DNA of 64,000 nt from CAYQQR01 sp964420035 (GTDB lineage: Bacteria; Bacteroidota; Bacteroidia; Bacteroidales; SM23-62). The position numbers and the translations under genes were made by a program. The notes beneath the pieces are model-generated. The model had not been told where the DNA came from, did no database searches, and worked only from the letters and a program-made list of their open reading frames with translations. Within the stretch, counting starts at the first letter, position 1; every line of letters starts with the position of its first letter. This document shows, one piece after another, positions 24,944 to 33,886 of the stretch. The stretch spans positions 1-64,000 of the forward strand of contig CAYQQR010000003.1 of assembly GCA_964420035.1 (NCBI GenBank), given 5' to 3'.

Positions 24944-26053
24944 CTACCGGACCGAGAACCTGTAAATGGTGGTTTGCCTGTAGGTTTCGCTGGGTTCCAG
25001 CACTACAGACGGGAAATCGGGTTTATTGGGCGAATCAGGGAAGTGCTGGGTTTCCAGGGCGATCCCGTGGCGGAATTCATAAATCTTGCCGCCATGACCG
25101 ATCTCGGTGCCGTCGAGAAAGTTACCGGTATAGATCTGCACGCCCGGTTCATCGGTCAACACTTCCATGTAACGGCCTGAATTCGGTGAATAAAGAGTGG
25201 CCACCACTTCCAGCTTTCCCTCGTTATTCAGAACAAAGCAATGATCGTAGCCATTCCCGGCCAACAGCTGGGGGTGATCTTCATTGATCCTTGCCCCGAT
25301 CCTGCGCGCTTCCCTGAAGTCGAAAGGTGTACCTTTCACGGCCATTAATTCTCCTTTTGGGATCAAAGTGCTGTCAACCGGAACAATAGAATCAGCATCC
25401 ACCACCAGTTCATGCCCCAGGATATCCCCGTTGCCAGCTCCATCAAGGTTGAACATGGAGTGGTTCGTTAAATTGACAATGGTCTTTCTATCCGTAGTGG
25501 CTGTATAGTTAATGATCAGTTTATTTTCATCGGTCCAGGTATAAATGACGTTTACCTCCAGTTCCCCTGGAAATCCCTCTTCCATATGCTCCGATACCAG
25601 GTGGAAGGTAACCTGATGTCCGTTTGCTATGGTTTCAGCGGTTCCTTTCCATACCTGGTTATGAAAACCGCCGGGACCTCCGTGCAAACTGTTCGGTCCG
25701 TTGTTTTTTGTTAATGTGTATTCTTCACCGTCCAGGATGAATTTTCCGCCGGCGATCCGGTTGGCATAACGGCCCACTGTTGCACCGTGATAAGGATTCC
25801 CGTTTACATAGCCACTCAGGCTGTCGTAGCCGAGGATCACATTTTCCATTTCTCCGTCCTTTCCCGGGACCGTGAGGGAAACCAGTGATGCACCGAAATT
25901 GGTTAGTTCAACCACGTTTCCCTTTGCATTTACCAGGGTATAGAGTTTAACCCCTTCCGGTTCCTGTCCCCAGGGTTCAACTTTGAGTTTCTGATCCCCC
26001 TGACAGGCAACCAGGCCCATTAAGAACACTCCGATAATAAGTAGTCTTTTCAT
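24944..26053 (-). CDS. galM: aldose 1-epimerase (mutarotase), lipoprotein
   Basis: 369 residues with a lipobox ending at C17 (GLVAC), so an envelope enzyme. It interconverts alpha and beta anomers of free aldoses. Family motifs: YHGATVGRYANRI, NSLHGGPGGFHNQVW, TNHSMFNLDG (catalytic His), NGYDHCFVLN and the C-terminal FPSVVLEPSETYRQTT with the catalytic Glu. Extracellular mutarotases of this type often work on arabinose or galactose. It follows GH127 on the same strand (66 bp, with an octamer array between), consistent with handling the released L-arabinose. Confidence 0.92.
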   Translation of the reverse strand: MKRLLIIGVFLMGLVACQGDQKLKVEPWGQEPEGVKLYTLVNAKGNVVELTNFGASLVSLTVPGKDGEMENVILGYDSLSGYVNGNPYHGATVGRYANRIAGGKFILDGEEYTLTKNNGPNSLHGGPGGFHNQVWKGTAETIANGHQVTFHLVSEHMEEGFPGELEVNVIYTWTDENKLIINYTATTDRKTIVNLTNHSMFNLDGAGNGDILGHELVVDADSIVPVDSTLIPKGELMAVKGTPFDFREARRIGARINEDHPQLLAGNGYDHCFVLNNEGKLEVVATLYSPNSGRYMEVLTDEPGVQIYTGNFLDGTEIGHGGKIYEFRHGIALETQHFPDSPNKPDFPSVVLEPSETYRQTTIYRFSVR

Positions 26054-26085
26054 AATAATTATCTTTTACAAATTAAAATTCTTAA

Positions 26086-26117
26086 CCTTAGAACCTTAGA
26101 ACCTTAGAACCTTAGAA
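26086..26117. repeat. octanucleotide array (CCTTAGAA)x4
   Basis: Four perfect 8-bp units between galM and GH127, 2 bp beyond the GH127 stop codon. Confidence 0.9.
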
Positions 26118-26119
26118 CC

Positions 26120-28024
26120 CTAATCCTCTTTCCAGGGTATCCAGACGGTCATTTCTCCCGGTCCCCGGTTGGCCCAAAGATGATAAGGGATCAGGGTTAT
26201 TCCATTGGCTTTTATAAGCGATGTACCATCCAATAACGAAGCTTCATAATACTTCTGAAATTCCATACCCGGCGTAAGGGTTTTGTTCAAAGCTTTTTGA
26301 TCCTCCTGATCCACCCATTCAATGGCAAAGACGAGCGGACCGGACTGAATGGCTATTTTTCCCCGGTCTGCCTCAACTTCCGGATGGGCCAGAATCTTTT
26401 GCAACGGCATTTTCAGATCCAGCCGGATCCGATCTCCCGGGTGCCACTTCCTGTCAAGGACCAGATATCCATCCTCGAGGGGAGCATCTGCTTCCTCATC
26501 ATTTACCACAAGTTTATATTTTTTTTCAATGCTGTCAGAAAAATAATAAAGATCTCCGGGTACTGCATCGTTCCGGCTCCAGCCGGGCAATCTCAATTTG
26601 ACTCCGAACCTGGCCTCTTCCTCAGGGTTGATTTCCAATCCGATCGTACCATCCCAGGGATAACGGGCTTCCTGTATGACCTCCACATCCTTTCCTGCCA
26701 AATTGATTTTTGCCTTGTTCGATGCATAGAGGTTTACATATATCTGATCATCTGTATGGGCGTAAAAGTAACCCGGCAGGGAAGGAATGAAACGGGTCAG
26801 GTTACTCGGGCAGCAGGCACAGTCGAACCATTCGCTTCTTTCATATCTGCCCTCACTGGTCAGGGGATTGGGGTAAAAGAAACGGTTGCCCGAGAGCGAA
26901 ATGCCTGACAGGAGACTGTTGTACAAACTGCGTTCCAGGATGTCATAATACTTGGCCTTACCATGATGCAGGAACATCCTGTGGTTCCAGAATATATTGG
27001 CAATGGAGGCACAGGTTTCACAATAGGCAGTCTTGTTGGGTAAGTGGTAGGCTTCACCGAAACCCTCGTTCCCCCCGGAAGACCCTATACCGCCCGTCAC
27101 ATACATCTTGTGATGTACAATATCTTTCCATATCTTCTGAATGGCTCGTGTGTAGGAGATATCCCCGGTCAGGGCGGCTACATCCGCCATGGCCGAATAC
27201 ATATACATGGCCCGCACGGCATGACCCACCGCTTCACTTTGTTCGGTAACTTTTTTACGCGCCTGATTGTATTCTTCCCCGTCCGGACCGCGAACATCCA
27301 GGAAGAATTTCGCCAGGTCCAGGTATTTCTTTTTACCGGTCAGACGATAGAGCTTTACCAATCCGATCTCAATTTCCTGGTGCCCGGGATATTTTTCGAT
27401 CTTGTCCCAGCCAAAGTCCTGATCAACCAGGCCGGCTGCCTTCAGGGCTACATTTAGAAGACTTTCTTTACCGGTGGCTTGATGATGGGCCACCGCAGCT
27501 TCAAATAAATGTCCCAGGTTATACAACTCATGACTGTGTTTATGGACCCAGATCCATCGTTCCGGTCCGACCAGCGGAAAAACACTGTCGCCCAATATGG
27601 TGCGATTCGTGAATAAGTACCCGTCATCCTCCTGTGCTGCTGCAATGTAGCTGATTATGGTGTCAATCCGTGCCTCCAGTTCCGGATCGGGGAAAGTCTG
27701 CAGGGAATAGGAAGCCCCTTCGATGATCTTGTACACATCAGAATCATCATATCTTTTTTCTGAAGAGAAAGTCCCGGGTACCAAACCGCCGGCAACCTGA
27801 AAATTCTTGATCCGTCCCGTGATCTCAGATTGGTACAAGGCGATGGGGATGGTTACTTCATGGTTTTTCCTGATCCTGGGTTGCCAGAAATCATCGGTCA
27901 TTTGCACAGCAGTATAAGGAACAGGCTTAATAGGGTAATCCTTTGCTGTTTCAGGTTCACTGCAACGGGTGAGCCAGGTAGTAACTATGAGCAGGAATAA
28001 GAATCTAATGCTGGTCTTCATCAT
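26120..28024 (-). CDS. GH127 beta-L-arabinofuranosidase, exported
   Basis: 634 residues with an N-terminal signal (possible lipobox at C21, although Arg precedes it). GH127 removes beta-L-arabinofuranosyl residues, classically from hydroxyproline-linked arabino-oligosaccharides of plant extensins (HypBA1 of Bifidobacterium). The zinc/thiolate site matches HypBA1 as I remember it: E320 in GGNEGFGEAYHL (acid/base E322), E336 and C338 in YCETC (E338, C340), C404 and C405 in CACCPSN (C417, C418, zinc ligand and nucleophile). The (alpha/alpha)6 core is followed by beta-rich C-terminal domains. The start ATG shares its A with the stop of the upstream glycyl-radical gene (TAATG), indicating translational coupling. 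Confidence 0.92.
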   Translation of the reverse strand: MMKTSIRFLFLLIVTTWLTRCSEPETAKDYPIKPVPYTAVQMTDDFWQPRIRKNHEVTIPIALYQSEITGRIKNFQVAGGLVPGTFSSEKRYDDSDVYKIIEGASYSLQTFPDPELEARIDTIISYIAAAQEDDGYLFTNRTILGDSVFPLVGPERWIWVHKHSHELYNLGHLFEAAVAHHQATGKESLLNVALKAAGLVDQDFGWDKIEKYPGHQEIEIGLVKLYRLTGKKKYLDLAKFFLDVRGPDGEEYNQARKKVTEQSEAVGHAVRAMYMYSAMADVAALTGDISYTRAIQKIWKDIVHHKMYVTGGIGSSGGNEGFGEAYHLPNKTAYCETCASIANIFWNHRMFLHHGKAKYYDILERSLYNSLLSGISLSGNRFFYPNPLTSEGRYERSEWFDCACCPSNLTRFIPSLPGYFYAHTDDQIYVNLYASNKAKINLAGKDVEVIQEARYPWDGTIGLEINPEEEARFGVKLRLPGWSRNDAVPGDLYYFSDSIEKKYKLVVNDEEADAPLEDGYLVLDRKWHPGDRIRLDLKMPLQKILAHPEVEADRGKIAIQSGPLVFAIEWVDQEDQKALNKTLTPGMEFQKYYEASLLDGTSLIKANGITLIPYHLWANRGPGEMTVWIPWKED

Positions 28025-30387
28025 TATATGGCTTTATGTTCTGTTCGCTGAATGATCTCGTCCTGCAGATCTTCGCTCAGATCTTTGAAATAATCACTGT
28101 AACCGGCTACCCTGACGATCAGGTCGGCATACTTCTCCGGGTCCTTTTTGGCCTTTCTTAACAGGTCCGCGGTTACCACATTGAACTGTATGTGATGCCC
28201 GTTCAATTTGAAATAGGTCCGGATCAGTTGAACGACCTTAAGGATGCCTTCCTCATCCTCGAAAAATTCCGGATTGAATTTCTGATTCAGCAAAGTCCCG
28301 CCGGTCCTGATATGGTCAATCCTGGCAGCGGAGAGAATCACGGCGGTGGGACCCTTTCTGTCGGTTCCCTGGACCGGCGAAATGCCTTCTGATAGAGGAA
28401 GGAAGGCTTTTCTTCCATCGGGAAGTGCCCCGGTTTTTTTACCAAAATATATATGACTGGTCGTGGGTAACAAGTTGATCCTGAATTTGCCCCCTCTTGC
28501 CGTGGGGCGGTTGTCTACCGCTTCGAAGAAATAATTGAATACTTTTTTCAGAATATTATCGGCATAATCATTGTCATTTCCGTATTTGGGAGTTTTTGAT
28601 ACCAGTTCCCCGCGTAAGTCTTCAAGCCCCTCGTAATTTTCCGACAAGACTTTTTGAAAGCGTTCCAGGCTGATCTGCTTTCTATCGAATACCCGGTATT
28701 TGATGGCAGCCAGGCTATCGGTCAGGCTCCCGGCACCCACACCCTGTATATAGGAAGTATTGTATTTGGCTCCTCCTGCATTATAGTCCCTTGCGTTTTG
28801 GATACAATCGTCGATAAGGAGGGAAAGGAAAGGAGCCGGCATTTCCCTGGCAAAAATAGATTCAATGATGTTGTTCCCTTTGATCTTAATGTCTATAAAA
28901 TGTTGGAGTTGCTTTTGATATGCTGAAAGCAGGCCGTCAAATCTTTTAAAAGTACCCGGCTTACCGGTCCGGATGCCTATTTCCTTTCCGCTTAGGGGGT
29001 CTGTGCCGTTGTTCAGGGTGATTTCCAGAACCTTGGGCAGGTTAAAATATCCGGTCAGGATATAGCATTCTTTTCCGAAAGCCCCGGTTTCCACACAACC
29101 GCTGGCACCTCCGTTCCTTGCATCTGCCAGTTCCTTTCCCTGCCGAAGCAATTCCTGGATAATGGCATCGGTATTGAAAACCGAGGGTTGTCCAAAGCCT
29201 GTACTGATGATCTTCAACGCCCTGGCAAGAAAAGCATCCGGGGTTTTGTTCGAGACCTGGACCATGGAACCGGGTTGCAGTAATCGCATTTCTTCAACTA
29301 CATCAAGCATGAGGTAGGACAGTTCGCTAACCCCATCCGCACCATCTGGCTTAAGTCCGCCCAGGTTGATCAATGCAAAATCGGTATAGGTACCGGATTC
29401 CTCCGCCGTGACACCCACCTTGGGCGGGGCCGGATGGTTGTTGAATTTTAACCAAAAGGCCTGAAGAAGCTCACGTGCATGATCCCTGGTGAGCGATCCT
29501 TCCTCGATACCGGATTTATAGAAAGGCCATAAATGCTGGTCCAGACGGCCGGGATTAAATGAATCCCAGGGATTCAATTCTGTAATAACCCCAAGGTGAA
29601 TGAACCAGTATGCCTGAAGCGCTTCATGAAAACTCCGGGGCGGATAGGCCGGCACATGATTGCAGATACCTGCTTTGTAATGAAGTTCGTCTTTCTTTTC
29701 CGGATCATTGGTTTTCGCGGCAAGATCATTCAAAGCAGCGGCATGCCTTCGGGCAAAGCTGATGATCGCTCCCGCGGCAATGTGCATGGCCTCCAGCTGG
29801 TGTCGCTTATCCATCACACGGGGATCGTTGTAGTAATCAAGATTTTCCAGGCGCGCTTCAATCTCGTGCCGAAGATCCAGCATTCCTTTCTTGTATATCT
29901 TGTCCCCGCTGACGGTATGACCGGGCGCCCTTTGCTCCTGGAATTCAGTGAATATCCCGGCTTCATAGGCCATGTGCCATTCTTCCGGAAGTGCGTTCAT
30001 GATTTTTTCGCGGGTATTCCTTCCTTTCCAATAGGGTATGACCTCCCTTTTATAATATGCTTTGGTTTCCGGATCCACTTTATAGGAGACTTTCTCCCTT
30101 GAATCCAGCATGTCCAGGTCTTCAAGGCTGTGCAGGCAAATTTCCGGATAGGTGGGTGTTTCCCTGGGGGCCGGTCCGCGTTCCCCGACGATCCATTCCC
30201 CGGGGCCGACATAAATGCTTGTATTTTCCAGAATGTAACGGAGTGCCATGGCTCTTTGTATAGGTACGGGTTTTCCGTCGGCCAGACCGGATTTCATGAA
30301 TTCAGTCAGTAACATAGCCCTTTCATGCGATAGCTTCGGGATTGCTCCCAAACTTTTTTTTCTGAGTGACTTGATGCGGCTGTTCAT
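28024..30387 (-). CDS. hypD: glycyl-radical enzyme, trans-4-hydroxy-L-proline dehydratase (HypD-like)
   Basis: 787 residues, cytoplasmic. Glycyl radical at G762 (LIVRVAGYSDY), thiyl C431 and base E433 in SGCVETG. The GCVE motif marks a dehydratase or C-X lyase, not pyruvate formate-lyase. Against C. difficile HypD as I remember it, every active-site residue is present at a constant offset of -3: F149, H157, D275, S331, D336, C431, E433, Y447, T642, G762 (HypD F152, H160, D278, S334, D339, C434, E436, Y450, T645, G765). It would convert trans-4-hydroxy-L-proline to pyrroline-5-carboxylate, which ProC reduces to proline; proC is not here. Upstream activase at 3 nt, GH127 coupled downstream. Alternative: a close GRE with a related substrate. 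Confidence 0.87.
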   Translation of the reverse strand: MNSRIKSLRKKSLGAIPKLSHERAMLLTEFMKSGLADGKPVPIQRAMALRYILENTSIYVGPGEWIVGERGPAPRETPTYPEICLHSLEDLDMLDSREKVSYKVDPETKAYYKREVIPYWKGRNTREKIMNALPEEWHMAYEAGIFTEFQEQRAPGHTVSGDKIYKKGMLDLRHEIEARLENLDYYNDPRVMDKRHQLEAMHIAAGAIISFARRHAAALNDLAAKTNDPEKKDELHYKAGICNHVPAYPPRSFHEALQAYWFIHLGVITELNPWDSFNPGRLDQHLWPFYKSGIEEGSLTRDHARELLQAFWLKFNNHPAPPKVGVTAEESGTYTDFALINLGGLKPDGADGVSELSYLMLDVVEEMRLLQPGSMVQVSNKTPDAFLARALKIISTGFGQPSVFNTDAIIQELLRQGKELADARNGGASGCVETGAFGKECYILTGYFNLPKVLEITLNNGTDPLSGKEIGIRTGKPGTFKRFDGLLSAYQKQLQHFIDIKIKGNNIIESIFAREMPAPFLSLLIDDCIQNARDYNAGGAKYNTSYIQGVGAGSLTDSLAAIKYRVFDRKQISLERFQKVLSENYEGLEDLRGELVSKTPKYGNDNDYADNILKKVFNYFFEAVDNRPTARGGKFRINLLPTTSHIYFGKKTGALPDGRKAFLPLSEGISPVQGTDRKGPTAVILSAARIDHIRTGGTLLNQKFNPEFFEDEEGILKVVQLIRTYFKLNGHHIQFNVVTADLLRKAKKDPEKYADLIVRVAGYSDYFKDLSEDLQDEIIQRTEHKAI

Positions 30388-30390
30388 TTT

Positions 30391-31179
30391 TTATCCTCCA
30401 ATCCGGCTGGCAAATCCTATTCCTTCCAGGCTATTTTTGATATTGTTTAGATGATCCTTACCGGGTTCCTTGATATGGTTCAGCTTGTACTTCATACCGT
30501 GTTTCTCGTATTTACTTCTTCCAATTCCGTGGTAGGGCAGGAGATCCACTTGATGAAACCTTCCTTTAAATTGTGAAAGGTAGTTTCTCATTTCCTCCAG
30601 GTCCTTTTCTGTATCATTAATTCCCGGGATGACCGGCCAGCGTATATGCACTTCCTTTTCGGTTCCGGCAAGGTATTCCAGGTTCTCAAGGATTAATTCC
30701 GTGGTTACACCGGTATATTTCAAATGTTTTTTATCATCGATCATTTTCAGATCATAAAGATACAAGTCAGTGTAAGGATTGATGTTTCTAAAATCTTTCC
30801 CTTCAGCATGACCTGAAGTATCAATACAGGTGTGAATACCTGATTTGTTAAAAAGCTTGAGTAAGGCTGAAAGAGCTCCGGGTTGCATCAGGGGTTCCCC
30901 GCCCGAAATGGTGATCCCGCCCCCGGATTCTTCAAAGAACACCCGGTCCCTCATCATCTCATTATAAAGTTCTTTTACATCCACCAACCGTCCCTTATCC
31001 GAACGGTCACTCAGGCACATACCGGCAACAGGGCCATCCGATTCCACCACGGGCAAGATCCCTTCGGGATTATGGCACCACCAGCAATTCATGGGACAAC
31101 CCTTGAAAAAAGCCGTCACCCGGATACCGGGGCCATCGTGAATGGCGAATCGCTTAATATCGAAAATCCTTGCTTTCAC
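30391..31179 (-). CDS. glycyl-radical enzyme activase (radical SAM)
   Basis: 262 residues from the GTG at 31179 (VKARIFDIKRFAIHDGPGIR). It uses AdoMet and a 4Fe-4S cluster to place the radical on the adjacent enzyme. Radical SAM cysteines are in GCPMNCWWCHNPEG, and the AdoMet GGEP motif in GGGITISGGEPL. Between them lies only a short spacer with one cysteine (GMCLS), so the ferredoxin-like double-cluster insert of most non-PflA activases is missing. An in-frame ATG at 31371 would add 64 residues read through a CTGG/CCAG repeat, so the GTG start is preferred. The stop is 3 nt before the HypD-like start. Confidence 0.87.
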   Translation of the reverse strand: MKARIFDIKRFAIHDGPGIRVTAFFKGCPMNCWWCHNPEGILPVVESDGPVAGMCLSDRSDKGRLVDVKELYNEMMRDRVFFEESGGGITISGGEPLMQPGALSALLKLFNKSGIHTCIDTSGHAEGKDFRNINPYTDLYLYDLKMIDDKKHLKYTGVTTELILENLEYLAGTEKEVHIRWPVIPGINDTEKDLEEMRNYLSQFKGRFHQVDLLPYHGIGRSKYEKHGMKYKLNHIKEPGKDHLNNIKNSLEGIGFASRIGG

Positions 31180-31482
31180 AAAAACTATAAATTGGGTTGC
31201 ATAATTCGAGTATGCGGTCGCTGGCTCCTTGTTATTGGTTACTGGCCGTTTGTTGATTTTACCTGCCATCGACCAGCCACCAGAGACCAGCAGCAATAAA
31301 CCATTAGCAAATCTAATAAGAAATCCCATCAGGTACCATGACGAATGATCTGAATATATATTTACATGCATTATAAATAGATATAAATCTTTGATAATTC
31401 CATTTTTAAGTGTACTTTTAACACTAATTCTGCATATGCATGGTATTTTTGTATTATTGTAACGATCAATAATTTTTATTTA
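31180..31482. other. divergent intergenic region between activase and araA
   Basis: 303 bp. The left part (31205-31300) holds the CTGG/CCAG inverted repeat (GGTTACTGGC; CGACCAGCCACCAGAGACC). The right part is AT-rich and must carry promoters for the HypD-like operon (minus) and araA (plus). A TATTTTTG element for araA is at 31444-31451. No palindromic operator stands out, and no regulator gene is adjacent. Confidence 0.6.
31444..31451 (+). promoter_or_regulatory. putative araA promoter -7 element (TATTTTTG)
   Basis: Matches the Bacteroidota TAnnTTTG consensus 32 bp before the araA start codon. No clear -33 TTTG box is seen at the usual spacing, so this is a weak prediction. Confidence 0.4.
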
Positions 31483-32973
31483 ATGAATCTTCAGCAATAC
31501 ACAATTTGGTTCTGCACGGGCAGTCAGTCTTTGTATGGTCCCGATCCCCTGAAACAGGTGGCGAATGATGCCCTTGAAATTGTCAAATTCCTGGATGAGT
31601 CCATGCTTCCCTTTATAAAAATAGAATACAAGGATGTGCTGACTTCTCCGGATTCGATTCTTAACATTTGTAAAGAAGCCAACAACGATCCGGAATGCAT
31701 TGGTTTGATCACCTGGATGCACACTTTTTCCCCGGCAAAAATGTGGATTGCCGGTTTAAAGGCTCTGGACAAGCCCTTTTTGCACCTGCATACCCAATTC
31801 AACAGGGATATTCCGTGGGATTCCATAGATATGGATTTCATGAACCTGAACCAATCGGCGCACGGGGGCCGGGAATTCGGGTTCATGGCAACCCGTCTCG
31901 GGATCGACAGAAAGATCATCGTGGGTCATTGGAAAGACCTCAAGGTGGTTGAATCGATTGAAAACTGGTCCAGGGTGGCCATGACCTGGTACGAGACCCG
32001 GAAAATGAAAATTGTACGATTCGGAGACAACATGCGTGAGGTAGCGGTAACCGAAGGGGACAAAGTGGAAGCCCAGATGCAGTTCGGATATTCCGTTTAC
32101 GGATACGGGGTAGGGGACCTGGTTACTTACATTCAGGACGTTAATGAACAGGAAATTAAAGAACTCAAGGAGTTATATGAAGCGATCTATAGAATTAAAA
32201 ACAAGCCCTCACAGGCTGAAGAAGAAGCCATTCAAACCGCTGCCAGGATTGAACTGGGGATAAAAAAATTCCTCAAAGACGGCGGTTTTAATGCTTTTAC
32301 AACCAATTTCGAGGATTTGAACGGAATGAGCCAGATTCCCGGCATAGCGGTTCAACGCCTGATGGAGCAGGGATATGGGTTCGGAGCGGAAGGGGATTGG
32401 AAAACCGCTGCACTGGTGAGGAGCCTCAAGGTCATGAGTCACGGCCTGCCCGGGGGAACATCTTTTATGGAAGATTACACCTATCATCTGGATCCTGCCC
32501 ATCAGCTGGTGATGGGGGCCCATATGCTCGAGGTTTGTCTGAGTCTTGCCCCCGGTACCCCCTCACTGGAAGTACATCCCCTTTCCATTGGCGGTAAGGA
32601 CGCCCCCCCCAGGTTGGTATTTGATGTGCCGGAGGGCCATGCCGTGAATGTATCGGTAATAGATATGGGTAACCGGTTCAGAATGTTGGTCAATACCGTG
32701 AAAGTCGTTAAAGCACCCCCTACACCCAAATTACCCGTAGCCCGGGCCTTATGGAAACCGGAACCGGACCTGCCCACCGCTGCTGCTGCCTGGATACTGG
32801 CAGGAGGAGCCCACCATACGGCATTTTCCCAGGCCCTGAGTGCTCAGCATATGATTGACTTTGCCGAGATGATGGGGATTGAGTGTGTGCTTATCGACAG
32901 GGATACAACGATCAGGGAATTGAAGAAGGAGCTTAGGGGGAATGAAGTTTATTATAGAAATTCTAAATTCTAA
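31483..32973 (+). CDS. araA: L-arabinose isomerase
   Basis: 496 residues, the usual length. Converts L-arabinose to L-ribulose with a bound metal. Family segments: WFCTGSQSLYG at the N-terminus, WMHTFSPAKMWIAGL, LHTQFNRDIPWD, GYGFGAEGDWKTAAL (metal Glu region), GTSFMEDYTYHL and the late AGGAHHTAFS. First gene of araA-araD-permease-araB, divergent from the HypD-like operon. A run of eight C (32603-32610) lies in the coding region. The last codons (NSKF and stop) are read from an ATTCTAA heptamer array that continues past the stop. Confidence 0.96.
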   Translation: MNLQQYTIWFCTGSQSLYGPDPLKQVANDALEIVKFLDESMLPFIKIEYKDVLTSPDSILNICKEANNDPECIGLITWMHTFSPAKMWIAGLKALDKPFLHLHTQFNRDIPWDSIDMDFMNLNQSAHGGREFGFMATRLGIDRKIIVGHWKDLKVVESIENWSRVAMTWYETRKMKIVRFGDNMREVAVTEGDKVEAQMQFGYSVYGYGVGDLVTYIQDVNEQEIKELKELYEAIYRIKNKPSQAEEEAIQTAARIELGIKKFLKDGGFNAFTTNFEDLNGMSQIPGIAVQRLMEQGYGFGAEGDWKTAALVRSLKVMSHGLPGGTSFMEDYTYHLDPAHQLVMGAHMLEVCLSLAPGTPSLEVHPLSIGGKDAPPRLVFDVPEGHAVNVSVIDMGNRFRMLVNTVKVVKAPPTPKLPVARALWKPEPDLPTAAAAWILAGGAHHTAFSQALSAQHMIDFAEMMGIECVLIDRDTTIRELKKELRGNEVYYRNSKF

Positions 32974-33075
32974 ATTCGGAATACTAAACCTTACGCGTTA
33001 CGGGTTACGCTTTATAATTACCAAATATTTATTTAATAATCCGCAATCAGCAATTCGTAATCTGCAATTATTTAA
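32955..33075. repeat. ATTCTAA, CGTTACGGG and AATC-type repeat cluster
   Basis: The 129-bp gap between araA and araD: ATTCTAA units that begin inside araA, then CGCGTTACGGGTTACGC (about 32996-33012), then AATCCGCAATCAGCAATTCG words (33040-33060). Nothing coding. Confidence 0.65.
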
Positions 33076-33102
33076 CGACTTTTATTGCAATAAGGAAGTA
33101 AT

Positions 33103-33789
33103 ATGTTAAAGCAATTAAGGCAAGCAGTTTATAATTCCAATAGGGCCATAAAGGAGCATGGATTGGCGATATTTACCTGGGGGAATGTTTCGGGGATTGA
33201 GAGGGAGGAGTGCAGGATAGTCATCAAGCCCAGCGGGGTGGAATATGAGGAACTGTCTCCTGATAATATGGTGGTCCTGGATCTTGACGGGAAAGTCGTT
33301 GAAGGGGCTTGGAAACCTTCCTCAGATACCCCGACACACCTGGAGCTTTACCGGGCCTTCCCGCAAATCGGTGGTATCGTACACACCCATTCCAAATGGG
33401 CCACTGTATGGGCACAGGCCGGTGTTGGCATTCCTGGTCTGGGCACGACCCACGCCGACTATTTCTACGGGGAAATTCCTTGCACGAGAATGCTGACCGA
33501 AGCCGAAGTAAAGGATAATTACGAACTGAATACAGCCAAGGTTATTATTGAAACCATTGGGGACAATGATCCGCTGGAGGAGGTCCCCGCTGTTCTGGTC
33601 CGTAACCACGGACCTTTTGTCTTTGGCAAGGACACGGAAGAAGCGGTTTATCATGCCGTGGTACTGGAATATGTCGCTGAAATGGCCTATCATACCCTGG
33701 CCCTGAACAAGGTGCCCGCCATAGAACAGCATTTACTCGATAAACATTTTAAGCGGAAGCACGGGCCGGGGGCCTATTATGGGCAGTGA
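33103..33789 (+). CDS. araD: L-ribulose-5-phosphate 4-epimerase
   Basis: 228 residues, a class II aldolase-fold enzyme giving D-xylulose 5-phosphate for the pentose phosphate pathway. Zinc histidines are in GGIVHTHSKWATVWAQ, with a third His in the C-terminal half (AVYHAVVLEYVAEMAYHTL region). IKPSGVEYEEL and TTHADYFYGEIPCTR are family signatures that separate it from fuculose aldolases. Second gene of the ara operon. ATTGCGG heptamers begin directly after the stop. Confidence 0.96.
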   Translation: MLKQLRQAVYNSNRAIKEHGLAIFTWGNVSGIEREECRIVIKPSGVEYEELSPDNMVVLDLDGKVVEGAWKPSSDTPTHLELYRAFPQIGGIVHTHSKWATVWAQAGVGIPGLGTTHADYFYGEIPCTRMLTEAEVKDNYELNTAKVIIETIGDNDPLEEVPAVLVRNHGPFVFGKDTEEAVYHAVVLEYVAEMAYHTLALNKVPAIEQHLLDKHFKRKHGPGAYYGQ

Positions 33790-33886
33790 TTGCGGATTGC
33801 GGATTTGATCATGGAATAATCTCGTGAAATGTTTAAATTTCGAACTTTAATAATGTATACGTAATCCGTAATCCGTAATCTTTCAT

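Noticed and set aside
28024..30387. Annotation as pyruvate formate-lyase
   Set aside because: PFL has adjacent Cys-Cys at the active site; this enzyme has GCVE with a conserved base, plus the full HypD residue set, so a dehydratase is the better call.
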